Assembly (NCBI GenBank): GCA_949357655.1
Contig: CASHTG010000017.1
Coordinates: 806,001 to 870,000, forward strand
Length of the DNA stretch: 64,000 nucleotides
Direction: 5' to 3'
Origin: Parascedosporium putredinis
Lineage: Eukaryota > Ascomycota > Sordariomycetes > Microascales > Microascaceae
A program made the translations under genes and the position numbers. Every line of letters starts with the position of its first letter. Position 1 is the first letter of the stretch. The notes under the pieces are model-generated. The model was not told the DNA's origin, did not search any database, and saw only the letters and a list, made by a program, of their open reading frames with translations. Below, piece by piece: positions 38,664 to 48,223 of this stretch.

Positions 38664-40996
38664 ATGACGGCAACAGAACACGGTATGGCTACAGCGAGGG
38701 AAACGGCACCTGCCTTGCAGGTTATTGTTCTGGTAAGTGCTCGATCTTTTTTTTTTTTTTTTTTTTTGGTTCCTCGTCTTGTGGTTTGTGCACCTACCCG
38801 TATGGCCGTCGACTTCCATGATGCGAGAGGCCAGACACGGGAAGCTCTTCCTTCGCGAAGCTAGCTTCGCCCGCTGGCGTGGCTTGAGAGCTACACCTCA
38901 TTGCTCTCCCGTTGGTAATGCATTGCCCCTTTGTGCATCCCCGCCCGCGTCCTTGGATGCCTTGGATGTAGAGCCGATCAATCGCTCCGTATATCGAAGT
39001 CGATGTCTTTAAATCATGAAAGGTGCAAACCATCCTTGCGGTGCCCCGGCCGGCCTCGTATACGATCAGTATTGCCGATGTTCTAGTTCTGTATCGTGCT
39101 CAGTGGGCGTGGCTATTCATGCCGAGTCAAATCAGGCCTTCCCCTTAGACCCCGTACTTTACCATCCCTAGAGCCGAAGCCTCCATGCCATCCGTGGGAG
39201 GCAAGAAGAGCCACCCTCTCTCGTTTGATTATATTTCGCCATGCGGAATCCATAGCCAACCTTTGGGAAAGTTGCAGGGCTAACCGGCAGTGTAGGGATC
39301 CGGTGGTGGGCCAATTGAGCACAATACCACGGCCTTGCTTGTGCGTTCAGTAGCCTCGGGCTGGCACCGAGGCTCTATCATAGCAGTCGATGCTGGAGTC
39401 CATCTTGGTGCCATAGCCCGTGTTCTTGAATCGACACAACCTAAAGGGCTTGGTACTGACATACCCCTTCCCCATGTTCTAACGTCTGGGCCGTTCACCG
39501 GGCTTGAAGTCCAGAGTTCCTGTCCAAATACAAACGCCGCATACATTACCCAAAGCCTCATTGACACGTATCTCATCACCCACCCCCACCTTGACCACAT
39601 CAGCGGCTTTGTCGTCAACACAGCAGGCTTCCCCGGGACAAGGCCGAAGCGGTTAGCCGGTCAACCAAGCACCATCCACGCGTTCAAAACCCACATCTTC
39701 AACAATGTCATATGGCCCAACCTATCGGACGAGAACAACGGTGCCGGGCTAGTCACCTACATGCGGCTGGTGGAAGGCGGCAGTCCTGCCCTGGGCGAGG
39801 GCGAGGAGAAGGGCTACGTGGAGATCAGCGATGGCCTTGCCGTAAAATGTGGAGCGTTTCTCACGGCCACTGCATTGAGAAACACAGCCACCGAGGTTCG
39901 CAAAGTAGCCAAGGTGGCGTTGGTCCTGGTGTCGCCCCAAATTCTCGCTTCGGCAGCGCAGACGCCTCCGCCGTTGCCTCTCCACGCCTTCTCTCATGTT
40001 CCCATCCCCACGGAGCTAACGCCTCGTCGCCTTCGTCCTCTTCTCTTCCCCTCACTCGTGTAGGAGCCTCCTCAACGCATCCGCGGTAACCGCCGCTACT
40101 CCACAGAACCTCGGCAGCGACCCCACCGCGAGACTGTGTGTTTATGACAGCAGCGCCTATTTCGTCCGCGATGTGGTAACCGGCAATGAAGTCCTCATCT
40201 TCGGCGACGTTGAACCCGATTCCGTCTCCCTATCGCCGCGGAATCTCCGCGTTTGGCGCGAGGCTGCCCCCAAGATTGCCGCCGGGACCCTCTCCGGAGT
40301 CTTCATCGAGTGCAGCTACGATAACAGCCAGCCTATCGACCGGCTTTTGGACATCTTAAGCCATGTTATATCATTGAAGAACTCAAGGTGCTCGCCGCGG
40401 AGGTGGAAGAGGCCCGGAGATGCACGCTTCGGGAATCCAGGAAGCGCAAGAGAAGCATTGGCCACCCGGGACGTGAACGGGATGGCGAAGCACCAAGCGA
40501 CGTCGCCGAAGCCGGACTGACTGTCAGACGCAAAGTGTACGAGGAGCCCATTAGCCCCAAAAGCCTCAGACCTTTGCCCCCGTCGGCCATCTCAGCCGCC
40601 CACCGCCCCGACATTAACGGCGTCGACAACGTTGACAACGGAAGCACCTCATTAGCGCCGGGAAGCCAGCGCATGGCCACGCCCAGCCCCGATATTTCCG
40701 GCGACGACAACGACCGCTGCAACAATCGCGGCCATGACCACGGCGACCACGGCGACCACGGCGACCACGATGACCACGACGATAGGCCCAACGGTCATGC
40801 GGCTGCGCCAGCGGGAGAGAGCAAAGCACTGCCGCTTCAAGGCCTGCGCGTCGTCATCATTCATGTTAAGGACAAGCTTTTAGATGGTTTCGTGCCGGGC
40901 GAGCGGATATTAAAAGAGCTACGCGAGGAGGAGGAGATTGAGAAACTAGGCTGCGAATTCATCATCTCCAGCGTGGGCCAAAGCCTCTTTTTCTAA
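38664..40996 (+). CDS. PDE1: class II 3',5'-cyclic-nucleotide phosphodiesterase
   Basis: Low-affinity cAMP phosphodiesterase of the Pde1 (class II, metallo-beta-lactamase-fold) family, hydrolysing cAMP in the cytosol and damping PKA signalling. Exon 1 is 38664-38732 and ends PALQVIVL. The donor is GTAAGT, and exon 2 starts at 39296 with GSGGGPIEHNTTALLVRS after a 563-base intron. The metal-binding motif THPHLDHISGFVVNTAG and the later SHGHC, IFGDVEPDS and FIECSYDNSQP segments are all present. A Ser-rich insert, a His/Asp repeat near 40729-40790 and the C-terminal helix LKELREEEEIEKLGCEF follow; stop at 40994. An in-frame ATG at 38685 is an alternative start. Frame breaks lie at 39844-39847 (AAAA), about 40065-40090 and 40349-40350 (GG), each one base short. 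It is convergent with the flavin-reductase-like gene. Confidence 0.93.
38733..39295 (+). other. long intron 1 of PDE1 with T21 tract
   Basis: GTAAGT donor at 38733 and TGTAG acceptor ending at 39295. At 563 bases it is several times longer than any other intron in the window. It carries 21 T at 38747-38767 and a 16-base perfect palindrome centred near 38864. No coding exon is evident inside. Confidence 0.8.
38747..38767. repeat. poly-T tract, 21 T
   Basis: Uninterrupted T run 15 bases after the 5' splice site of PDE1 intron 1. Confidence 0.95.
40729..40790 (+). repeat. in-frame His/Asp minisatellite inside PDE1
   Basis: The nine-base unit GACCACGGC is repeated about four times with decaying copies (GACCACGAT, GACCACGAC). 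It codes for HDHGDHGDHGDHDDHDD. It sits in the poorly conserved linker before the C-terminal helix, so length changes of whole units would be tolerated. Confidence 0.85.
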
Positions 40997-41505
40997 CAGG
41001 AAAAGATTGCTTCGGGCGCACGCCAGAAGCGTTCGCGTCGGGTGCAGAAGCGCCGCGGGGTTTGTTCCTCGAGTCTTGTTTGACGGGGGATTAAAGAAGA
41101 GTTGATGGAAACAACGAAAACGAGCAACCGGCTGACGAGGTTATGTTGAGGATGTAGCCAGGCGTTTTGGCTTTTTTTTCTTTCTTTTTTTCTTTTTTTT
41201 TTCTTCTTTTTCCTTCTCATAATCTTCCCAATATCTCTTCTTTTTCGTCCATTTTCTTTTCTTCCTCACTTCTTCCCCTCTTCTTTTGCGGTTTCATTTT
41301 CTCTCCTCGATTTCCTTTTCACTTTCTATATCACGGCCATCATCCGTCTTTTGCCAGGTTTCCCATGTCTATAGATATTTATTGATTTGTATTACTAGGC
41401 CTCTGCAAAGTATAAATGTTATGGATGCTTTTTGTTCCTCTATAATTCGTGTGCCCTCCAATTCCGTAACGTGTCGTGATTCAATGCCGCTATTCATCGC
41501 GACTT
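40997..41505. other. convergent 3' region of PDE1 and flavin-reductase-like gene
   Basis: T-rich and pyrimidine-rich (41169-41290), typical of fungal 3' UTRs. No gene seen. Confidence 0.6.
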
Positions 41506-42534
41506 TTAGTCTTTCCCAAGGGCGGCCTTGGCCAGTTTTTCATACCCTTCTTCACCACCCAAGTCCTTCTGGAAATCAGGGCGAGTGATCTCAAAGGCCT
41601 CTGTTGTCCTACCATACATAATTCCGCCGAGACGGCTCATGGGGCGAAGAACCTGGGCTGCAGGTTAGAGGTGATACTTCATATGGAAGGGTGGCTGACC
41701 ATGATCTGGTCAGCGTTGAACTTACAGCTGGATCAACAATCGTCTTCTCCTCGTTAATTGCATCCTCCCTGACCCAAAATCTCGTCCCCTCAATGATGGC
41801 TAACACGCTTGAGATTTTTCCTGGCGTTGTCTTGCTCTCAAATTCCTTGACACTCTCCAACTTGCCTTCCACGGCAAAGACTGCTTCCTGGGCTCTCGCA
41901 CACTTGACGCTCACACAATCATAAACAGGCGTCAGGCCCGAAACGGCCCACTCACTCGCATTGAGAGGCGCGTTGACGGAGCACGAATTCGCCGCCTCGA
42001 CAAAACCCTCGGAGATGATGTTGATGACGCACTCCCCGGAGTCGACGAGATGACGGAGCGAGTCCTTGGCCTGCTTGACACTGCACACGAAGCTGACGGC
42101 AAAGAGCGGGGGTCATGGTTCACGAGGCCAAAGTAGCTAAAGGGCGCGAGGTTGGTCTCGCCGGTTGGAGAGCGCGTGGAAAGGAAGGCGATGGGCCGGG
42201 GGATGATGGAGCTGATGAGGAGCTTGTAGTTGGAATTGGCGGGGCGGCCGGGCTCGTACGGGTCGATGGAGATGTGCTTGCCGCCAATGTGAGTCTCGTT
42301 TGCGCCCCCACCAAACCTCCACGAGGGGTCAATCGTCTTTGTGAGGTGGAATTTCTCCTCGCGGTCAAAGTCTTTGCGCGACGCCTCGACGCTCTTGAAA
42401 TCCGGGTGGGGATTGTGGTTGTTCACGGGTTGAGACATGGCGGGCTTTGGACGGAGAGTGCTGTATCGGGATGTGATGGTGAGTGGGTAGACGAGGAGAC
42501 GGGCGAGGAGGTCTGTAGGACGAGATAGAGGCAT
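41506..42534 (-). CDS. flavin-reductase-like, FMN-binding split-barrel protein
   Basis: Flavoprotein of the flavin reductase-like / FMN-binding split-barrel family (PF01613 type); substrate unknown. Exon 1 ends at 41726 (GCT|GTAAGT) and exon 2 is 41652-41506, with acceptor GCCCAG and stop at 41508-41506. Core motifs: LLISSIIPRPIAFLSTRSP, then ETNLAPFSYFGLVNHDP, then GECVINIISEGFVEAAN. The end carries LRPMSRLGGIMYGRTTEAFE, all standard for the family. Two in-frame starts exist. ATG 42438 gives the cytosolic-type start MSQPVNNHN. ATG 42534 adds about 32 residues rich in Arg, Ser and Leu, with one acidic residue, resembling a mitochondrial targeting peptide. The frame breaks at 42108-42112 (five G on plus), one base short. 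The gene is divergent from tRNase Z. Confidence 0.87.
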
Positions 42535-43629
42535 AGATAAGGTGGGATTGTCCAAATTTGATAATCATTAATGGATGGGTTTGCTTAGAAATTCTAGCTA
42601 ATGGTTTTGGGGACAAAAAACCAGCTCTCAGAAACGAAAGTGGATGACTTCGGCAAAGAGACACGGATATGGCTCGGGGCAACATCACGAAAGAGACAGG
42701 ACGCTTTAGCACTGAGAGGGAAAAATGAAAATGAAAGGCACACTGCGCTCGACCACTTCCTATGACTGAAGTTTAGGAAGGACCGAGTCTGTCGATAGCC
42801 TCGACCAGTTCAGGATGATTAATGGGTGTTTTCATTGCGACACCCTCGGCCATCAGTCATTGGAGCTGGGTCTTGAGTGGGAAGGTCCCATATGTTCCCT
42901 TTGCTGGCGATGATGCTTGACGCCAACACTAAAACTAGGAAGGAGGGGCTTGCAGCTAACCGGCAGCCAACTCCCGAGTGGGGCCTGGCTGGCCTAACGC
43001 ATCTCGCATCTTTTGAGGATTCAAGTCAGTCACAGGGAGTTGACAATGGCCAAGTCCCAGCTCTGTGAGGGTCGAAGCGTCAGGCCCGGGGTCTTCCTTA
43101 TCTACACGTGCCTGGACTCCCGATAAAGGACCGCAAAGGCAAAAAAGCTATCCACATCAGCTCCAGGGTGGTGAGTCGCGGCGCACTATCGAGTTAAGCG
43201 GGTTCGTTGCATGAACCTGCAGTCACAATTTTTGTCACCAGTAGGAGACGGGGAGAAGCGAAAGGAAAAAAAAAGAAATTTCTAAAAACCTCTTTCCTCC
43301 ACGACCAATGTCGCGGGCGCATCGAGCAAAGGTTCTCCTCAACAAGGCCATACTTGAACGCCCCCCTTCACCCAGGCACGTTAAAGTACACGAAACGCAG
43401 GCCGCCGCCCTCCCAGAAGAACCGCGCGCCCAAGTTCTCGCCCGCGACGCCAGTCAACATCCACCAACGAGCCTATCAAGTTAAACCGAGGACCGCTTTT
43501 CAATTTTCCAAACGAGCGCACACGTTCCCATATTTCCCGCAAAACACCGTCTTTGTGGTGCACCCGCCCCGACAGTCCAGGACAAAGGAGACCAGGCGCG
43601 GATACACCTCGAGTGGGTCAGAAAGCACC
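42535..43629. promoter_or_regulatory. divergent promoter; includes open in-frame extension of tRNase Z
   Basis: About 1.1 kb between the outermost ATG of the flavin-reductase-like gene and the tRNase Z ATG. From 43207 to 43629 the tRNase Z frame stays open for 141 codons without an ATG and is strongly basic. The remainder has no recognisable element. Confidence 0.5.
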
Positions 43630-46085
43630 ATGACTAGTCACGTCGAGATCGTCACCACCCCGACGGCGGATACGGCCGGTGCCACCCTCTACATACATTT
43701 CGACAAACGCCGCTACCTTGTTGGCCGGATTTCGGAGGGTACGCAGCGGGCCTTTAACCAGCGCAAGCTGGCGGCTTCCTCGCTCGAGCAGATCTTTGTC
43801 ACGGGAGAAGTGAACTGGGATACCGTCGGCGGGCTCACCGGTCTTCTTTTAACGATCTCAGATGTTGTCGCTGGTTCGAGGGAAGCGTTGGCGGAGCAAA
43901 ATAGGGAGCGCAAGGCCAAGGGTAGGAGCGAGCTCGCCAACGACGTCATGCAGCGGCTCGACATCCACGGCGCCGAAAACTTGACCTACTCTCTTGCTAC
44001 GGCCCGAAACTTCATCTTCCGCACCGGCATGCCGTTCAAGCCATATGAGCTCCACGAGGACAGGAGGTTGGCTACCAGCGAGGCCTCGGGCCCGGATTGG
44101 GAAGATGATTGCCTCAGGGTGTGGAAGATTCCACTATACAAGCAGTCGCCGTCTAAAAGGAGGCGGGTGGCTGGTGACAGTCGGGCAACTTCGGAAGACC
44201 TGCCCCAGGCGGCCCAGGATCGCACAATGTTATCCGATCTGGTGGAAAGCATGTTCAACTCTGACTGGCGGTTCGACGCCCTCGTGCCTTCGAAACTCCA
44301 TAGCATCGTGCGCCCCGCCCAAGCTTTTATCCGCGACAGCAACGGATCGATACAGAGATACGAAGGAGCATTTTTGGGCGAGCAGGAAAATGTGCCAGAC
44401 ATAGATGTCCTTGTGAGGGAGCCATGGCCAGCGACCAAAGTCCACACGCTGCCGCAGACTCAACCTTCTGCGCAGTCCATGTGCTACCTCTTCAAGAACC
44501 ACGCGAGGAGGGGGAAGTTCAAGGCCAATATTGCGCTTCAGCTAGAGTGAAGCCCATGGACAATAAGAAACTCACCAGCGGCCAAACCGTCCAAGGAAAG
44601 GACGGACCGGTCACCCCTGACATGGTACTCGAGCCGCCGATCAAGGGGGCGGGCTTTGTCGTGGTCGATATTCCCGACGCAGTCTACATCGACTCGTTTG
44701 TTTCTAGGCCGGAATGGAGCGACGCGGAGCTTATGGATGGTGTCAGCGTCATCTACTGGATTCTCGGCAAGGGCTTAGCCTTGGCCCCCGAGGTGCAGGC
44801 TTTCATCAAGGAGCGGCCGAATCTGAAGCATATCATGCTCTCGCCAGACACATGCCCAGACATGATTGCCTTTGAGTCTCACGCCGGCCTTACCGCCAAG
44901 CTTCAGCGTATCGACCCGGATAGATTCCCGCCCCTCTGGTACAACAACGCTATCCCCAATCTCGGCGCAGCCGCCGCGTCCTACTTGACCGGTCGAACGG
45001 GAAAAAGGTCAAGACGATGCCCCAGCTGCAGGTTGAGGACGTCGGCATCGTGGACTTTTGCAACCCAGCTGAAGCGGCGAGCAAGCTAGGCGAAGACGTT
45101 CTTGAGCTTGCGAATAAGGCGCTCGCCAGTATCTACCCCAGAGTTCCAGCTCTGGGTTGCAGAAAACGAAAGGGACATACCCAACAAGGATACCGAGATC
45201 ACACCCCTAGGGACCGGATCTGCGCTGCCCTCCAAATACCGAAACGTGTCCGCGACGCTGATTAGAATCCCCGGTTATGGCAGCTACCTCCTCGACTGTG
45301 GCGAAAATACCCTGGGTCAGTTGAGGAGAGCGTACGGCTACGAGGAGACGGCGCAAATTATGGCCGAGCTCCGGTGCATCTTCATCTCTCACATGCATGC
45401 GGATCACCACCTAGGCACAATGAGCGTCATTGAAGCTTGGCAAAAGGCAACGCAGGGCAAATCGGTCCTATCCATCTGTTGCACAGACTACATGCGTCGG
45501 TTCATTGAAGAATACTCACAAGTTCAGCCAGTCAACTTTTCCAACATCCGCTTCTACGGTGATGCTCACTCGGACAACGATTACACGAGAGAATTTGGTC
45601 CAGGCGATCCTTCGGGGCTGGCTAAGCTTGAGCGTGTTAGAGTTAACCACTGCAAATCCGCCCATGCAGGTATCCTGACGTGGTCTTCCGGTCTCAAGAT
45701 TGCGTACTCGGGTGACTGCCGGCCCAGCGACCGTTTCGCCGAAAGGGCCAAGGGCGCCACTCTCCTCGTTCATGAGGCCACTTTTGAGGACGACAAGGCG
45801 GGCGATGCGAAGGCGAAGAAGCACAGCACCATGTCGGAGGCCCTGGGGGTGGCAAAGAAGATGGAGGCCAAGAGAGTTCTCTTGACTCACTTCTCGCAGA
45901 GGTACGCGAAGCTGCCCGCAATGGAGGAAAAGAGCGCAAGCGCCACCGAGGAAACCCAGTTTCCCACGGAGGACAGGGTGGTGCTTAATGCATTTGATCA
46001 AATGAGGGTTAAACTGGGCGAGTTTAGAAAGGCCGAAGCCTTCCTACCCGCCATCATCAAGCTACTGGAAGAAGACAGCAGATAG
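43630..46085 (+). CDS. TRZ1: tRNase Z, long form (ELAC2/Trz1)
   Basis: Endonuclease that removes the 3' trailer of pre-tRNAs in nucleus and mitochondria. ATG 43630 begins MTSHVEIVTTP. The amino half carries the degenerate beta-lactamase domain: YIHFDKRRYLVGRISEGTQR, an IFVTGEVNWDTVGGLTGLLL segment and FKPYELHEDRR. The carboxy half has ITPLGTGSALPSKYRNVSAT, the catalytic HMHADHH motif (about 45391), YSGDCRPSDRF, VHEATFEDD, AKKHSTMSEAL and LLTHFSQRYAKLP; stop 46083-46085. There are no introns in view. The frame is broken three times: near 44545-44548, at 44996-44997 (AA, one short) and at 45136-45139 (CCCC, one extra). With these the length is about 818 residues, right for the long form. The gene is 716 bases upstream of RIO1, same strand. 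Confidence 0.95.
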
Positions 46086-46801
46086 AGGTGGGTTTTTGGA
46101 ATCTTGTATACTATACTATTTGCATGGCACGGAGGATTTGTGCTTCTTAAGGGGAGCCGAAGCATGTGCCGACCCCTTGGGAAACGACTTGGATGAGATC
46201 ATGGAGAGGAAAACGATAGACATCTTCTCTCTACAACCAGCATACAGAACACCGCTCACTCGACACGCGAGCTGAGCATATCAGTTAGTCTTTTATCGAG
46301 CAGCCGCCTAGCCTCACCACTAAATCTAGGACTAGTTTAGAAAATAGTCAACATAGCTGCCGACTCGATATCTCCAACCCTTGCACCTCGTTCTAAGTGG
46401 TAGGAAACTTTGGGAGGCGAATGGCAAACTATCAGTCGCTGCGCCCACCCGTGAGGCGAGGTTTGGGCTGCTTAGTCAAGCCAAAGATGAAAGGAAATTC
46501 CTGCGCTGTGCTGCCTGCGATGACTCTTGCCTGGCGAAAAAAGTTGCCCCGCACAGTTGGGTTTATCGGCTCTTATCGCCCAAGAAAAAAACCAGGCGAT
46601 GGTGGGGTAATCCCAAGTGCTTCCCGTATTGTATCTTCAACTCGTCGACAATAGCATTAAACTCTACACAAATCCCAACACTCACTTCGAACTGCGCCTT
46701 TGATATAAGGAAAATATAACCACGTGCCGTTTTGCAATAAACTCTGGACAGCCACGTTGAATTTCCAACTATCTAACCAACTACGAGTATTTACATCCAC
46801 A
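46086..46801. other. intergenic between tRNase Z and RIO1
   Basis: 3' UTR of tRNase Z and promoter/5' UTR of RIO1. Only short frames; a 112-codon frame at 46381 has no motif. Confidence 0.55.
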
Positions 46802-48223
46802 ATGTCCAACCCCGCGGCTCAGCCGACGCCTGATGCCGCCCCGGTGGCCTCCACGGAGCAAGGCCAGTCTCAGCCCGAGAACCAGACCCAGGAACAGCCC
46901 CAGGATGGCGGCCGAACGAATCCAAATGATCTCGTGCCCGATCTAGAAGGATTTGCCATCTCCCGGCGTGATCAGATTGATAGGTCGATGCAGACATCGG
47001 AGCTCACGCTCAAAGATAAGGCGACGAGGGCAACGAGGCAGCAGGTGCTGGACGACCGAACGGAAGCCGTCTTACGAGACCTCGTTCGACTCGAGTACGT
47101 CACAGAGATCCACGGCGTTGTGAGCACAGGCAAGGAGGCCAACGTATACGGCGCCGTGCTCATGGACCGGGACGGGGCCAGTCCTACATACCGAGCGCTC
47201 AAGATTTACAAGACGAGGATTCTCGTTTTCAAGGACCGAGAGAGATACATCGAGGGCGAGTTTAGGTTCCAGAAGGGCGGTGCCACCAAGGGATACGCAA
47301 TGGTGCAGCTCTGGGCGCAGAAGGAGTTCAGGAACCTGTCGCGGTTGCATCAAGCCAGCATACCTTGCCCGGAGCCCATCGTGCTGCGGGGCCACACGAT
47401 TCTCATGGAGTTTCTCGGCAAGAGGGGCATTTCGTACCCGAAGCTCGTTGACGCGGTTCTGGAGGGAGACGATGTGGACGAACAATGGCACAGCCTCTAC
47501 GTACAACTTCTCGGCTGCATGAGGCGCATGTACCACATTTGCAGGCTCGTGCATGCCGATCTCAGCGAGTATAACATTCTTTACCACAACAAGCTGCTGT
47601 ACATCATTGATGTGTCGCAAAGCGTCGAGCACGATCACCCCAAGGCCTTGGAGTTCCTCCGAATGGATATCAAGAATGTTGGAAGATTCTTCCAGCGCCG
47701 CGGAGTATCGATCCTACGAGACCGCGCCGTGTTTGACTTCATCTTCGCCAAGGATGGTCCGCTGACCGAACCTGAATTGACCGAAGAGGCGGAGCGGCTC
47801 TGCCGCGAGCAGCCTGCCTGGTCCAAGGAAGATGGAGATTTCGGAAATGAGGACGTCGATACCGAGGTTTTCAGGAACCAGTACATTCCCAGAAACGTGC
47901 ACGAAATCTCCGACCTGGGTGATACCATCAACGCCGACGACCCGCTGATTCAGCACCTTCTCAAAACCAAGGAAAATGACGAAGAAGATGGCAGCGACGA
48001 TAGCTCGGATGAGGATTCTGAAGGCGGCGCTTCCATCGCCTCCGGAGAGGAGGGAGCCGATGATAGAGATAAGGAAAAGACTCCCCGCGGTCACAAGTTT
48101 GAAGATCGGGACGAGAAGAAGGCAAGGAAACAAGCCGTTAAGGAAGCTAACCGAGAAAAGCGGCAGAAGAAGATGCCCAAGCATGTCAAGAAGCAGTTGA
48201 TTGCCCGATCATCGAGGAAGTAG
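46802..48223 (+). CDS. RIO1: atypical protein kinase RIO1
   Basis: Serine kinase/ATPase of the RIO1 subfamily, needed for the final cytoplasmic maturation of the 40S subunit (20S to 18S rRNA processing). It is the one long conserved gene in the window with no frame break: 473 residues from ATG 46802 to stop 48223. The nucleotide-binding loop STGKEANVYGA (about residues 105-115) is RIO1-type; RIO2 has a different loop. The catalytic loop LVHADLSEYNIL lies near residue 248 and the metal-binding segment YIIDVSQSVEHDHPKALEF near residue 266. The C-terminus has an acidic run (about 390-425) and a Lys/Arg-rich end, as in yeast Rio1, where such tails carry phosphorylation and localisation signals. 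The Gln/Pro-rich N-terminus looks disordered. No intron. Confidence 0.97.
   Translation: MSNPAAQPTPDAAPVASTEQGQSQPENQTQEQPQDGGRTNPNDLVPDLEGFAISRRDQIDRSMQTSELTLKDKATRATRQQVLDDRTEAVLRDLVRLEYVTEIHGVVSTGKEANVYGAVLMDRDGASPTYRALKIYKTRILVFKDRERYIEGEFRFQKGGATKGYAMVQLWAQKEFRNLSRLHQASIPCPEPIVLRGHTILMEFLGKRGISYPKLVDAVLEGDDVDEQWHSLYVQLLGCMRRMYHICRLVHADLSEYNILYHNKLLYIIDVSQSVEHDHPKALEFLRMDIKNVGRFFQRRGVSILRDRAVFDFIFAKDGPLTEPELTEEAERLCREQPAWSKEDGDFGNEDVDTEVFRNQYIPRNVHEISDLGDTINADDPLIQHLLKTKENDEEDGSDDSSDEDSEGGASIASGEEGADDRDKEKTPRGHKFEDRDEKKARKQAVKEANREKRQKKMPKHVKKQLIARSSRK

Noticed and set aside
44540..45140. Programmed ribosomal frameshifting in tRNase Z
   Set aside because: There are three shifts, in both directions, without slippery heptamers or obvious downstream structure; other genes show the same pattern.
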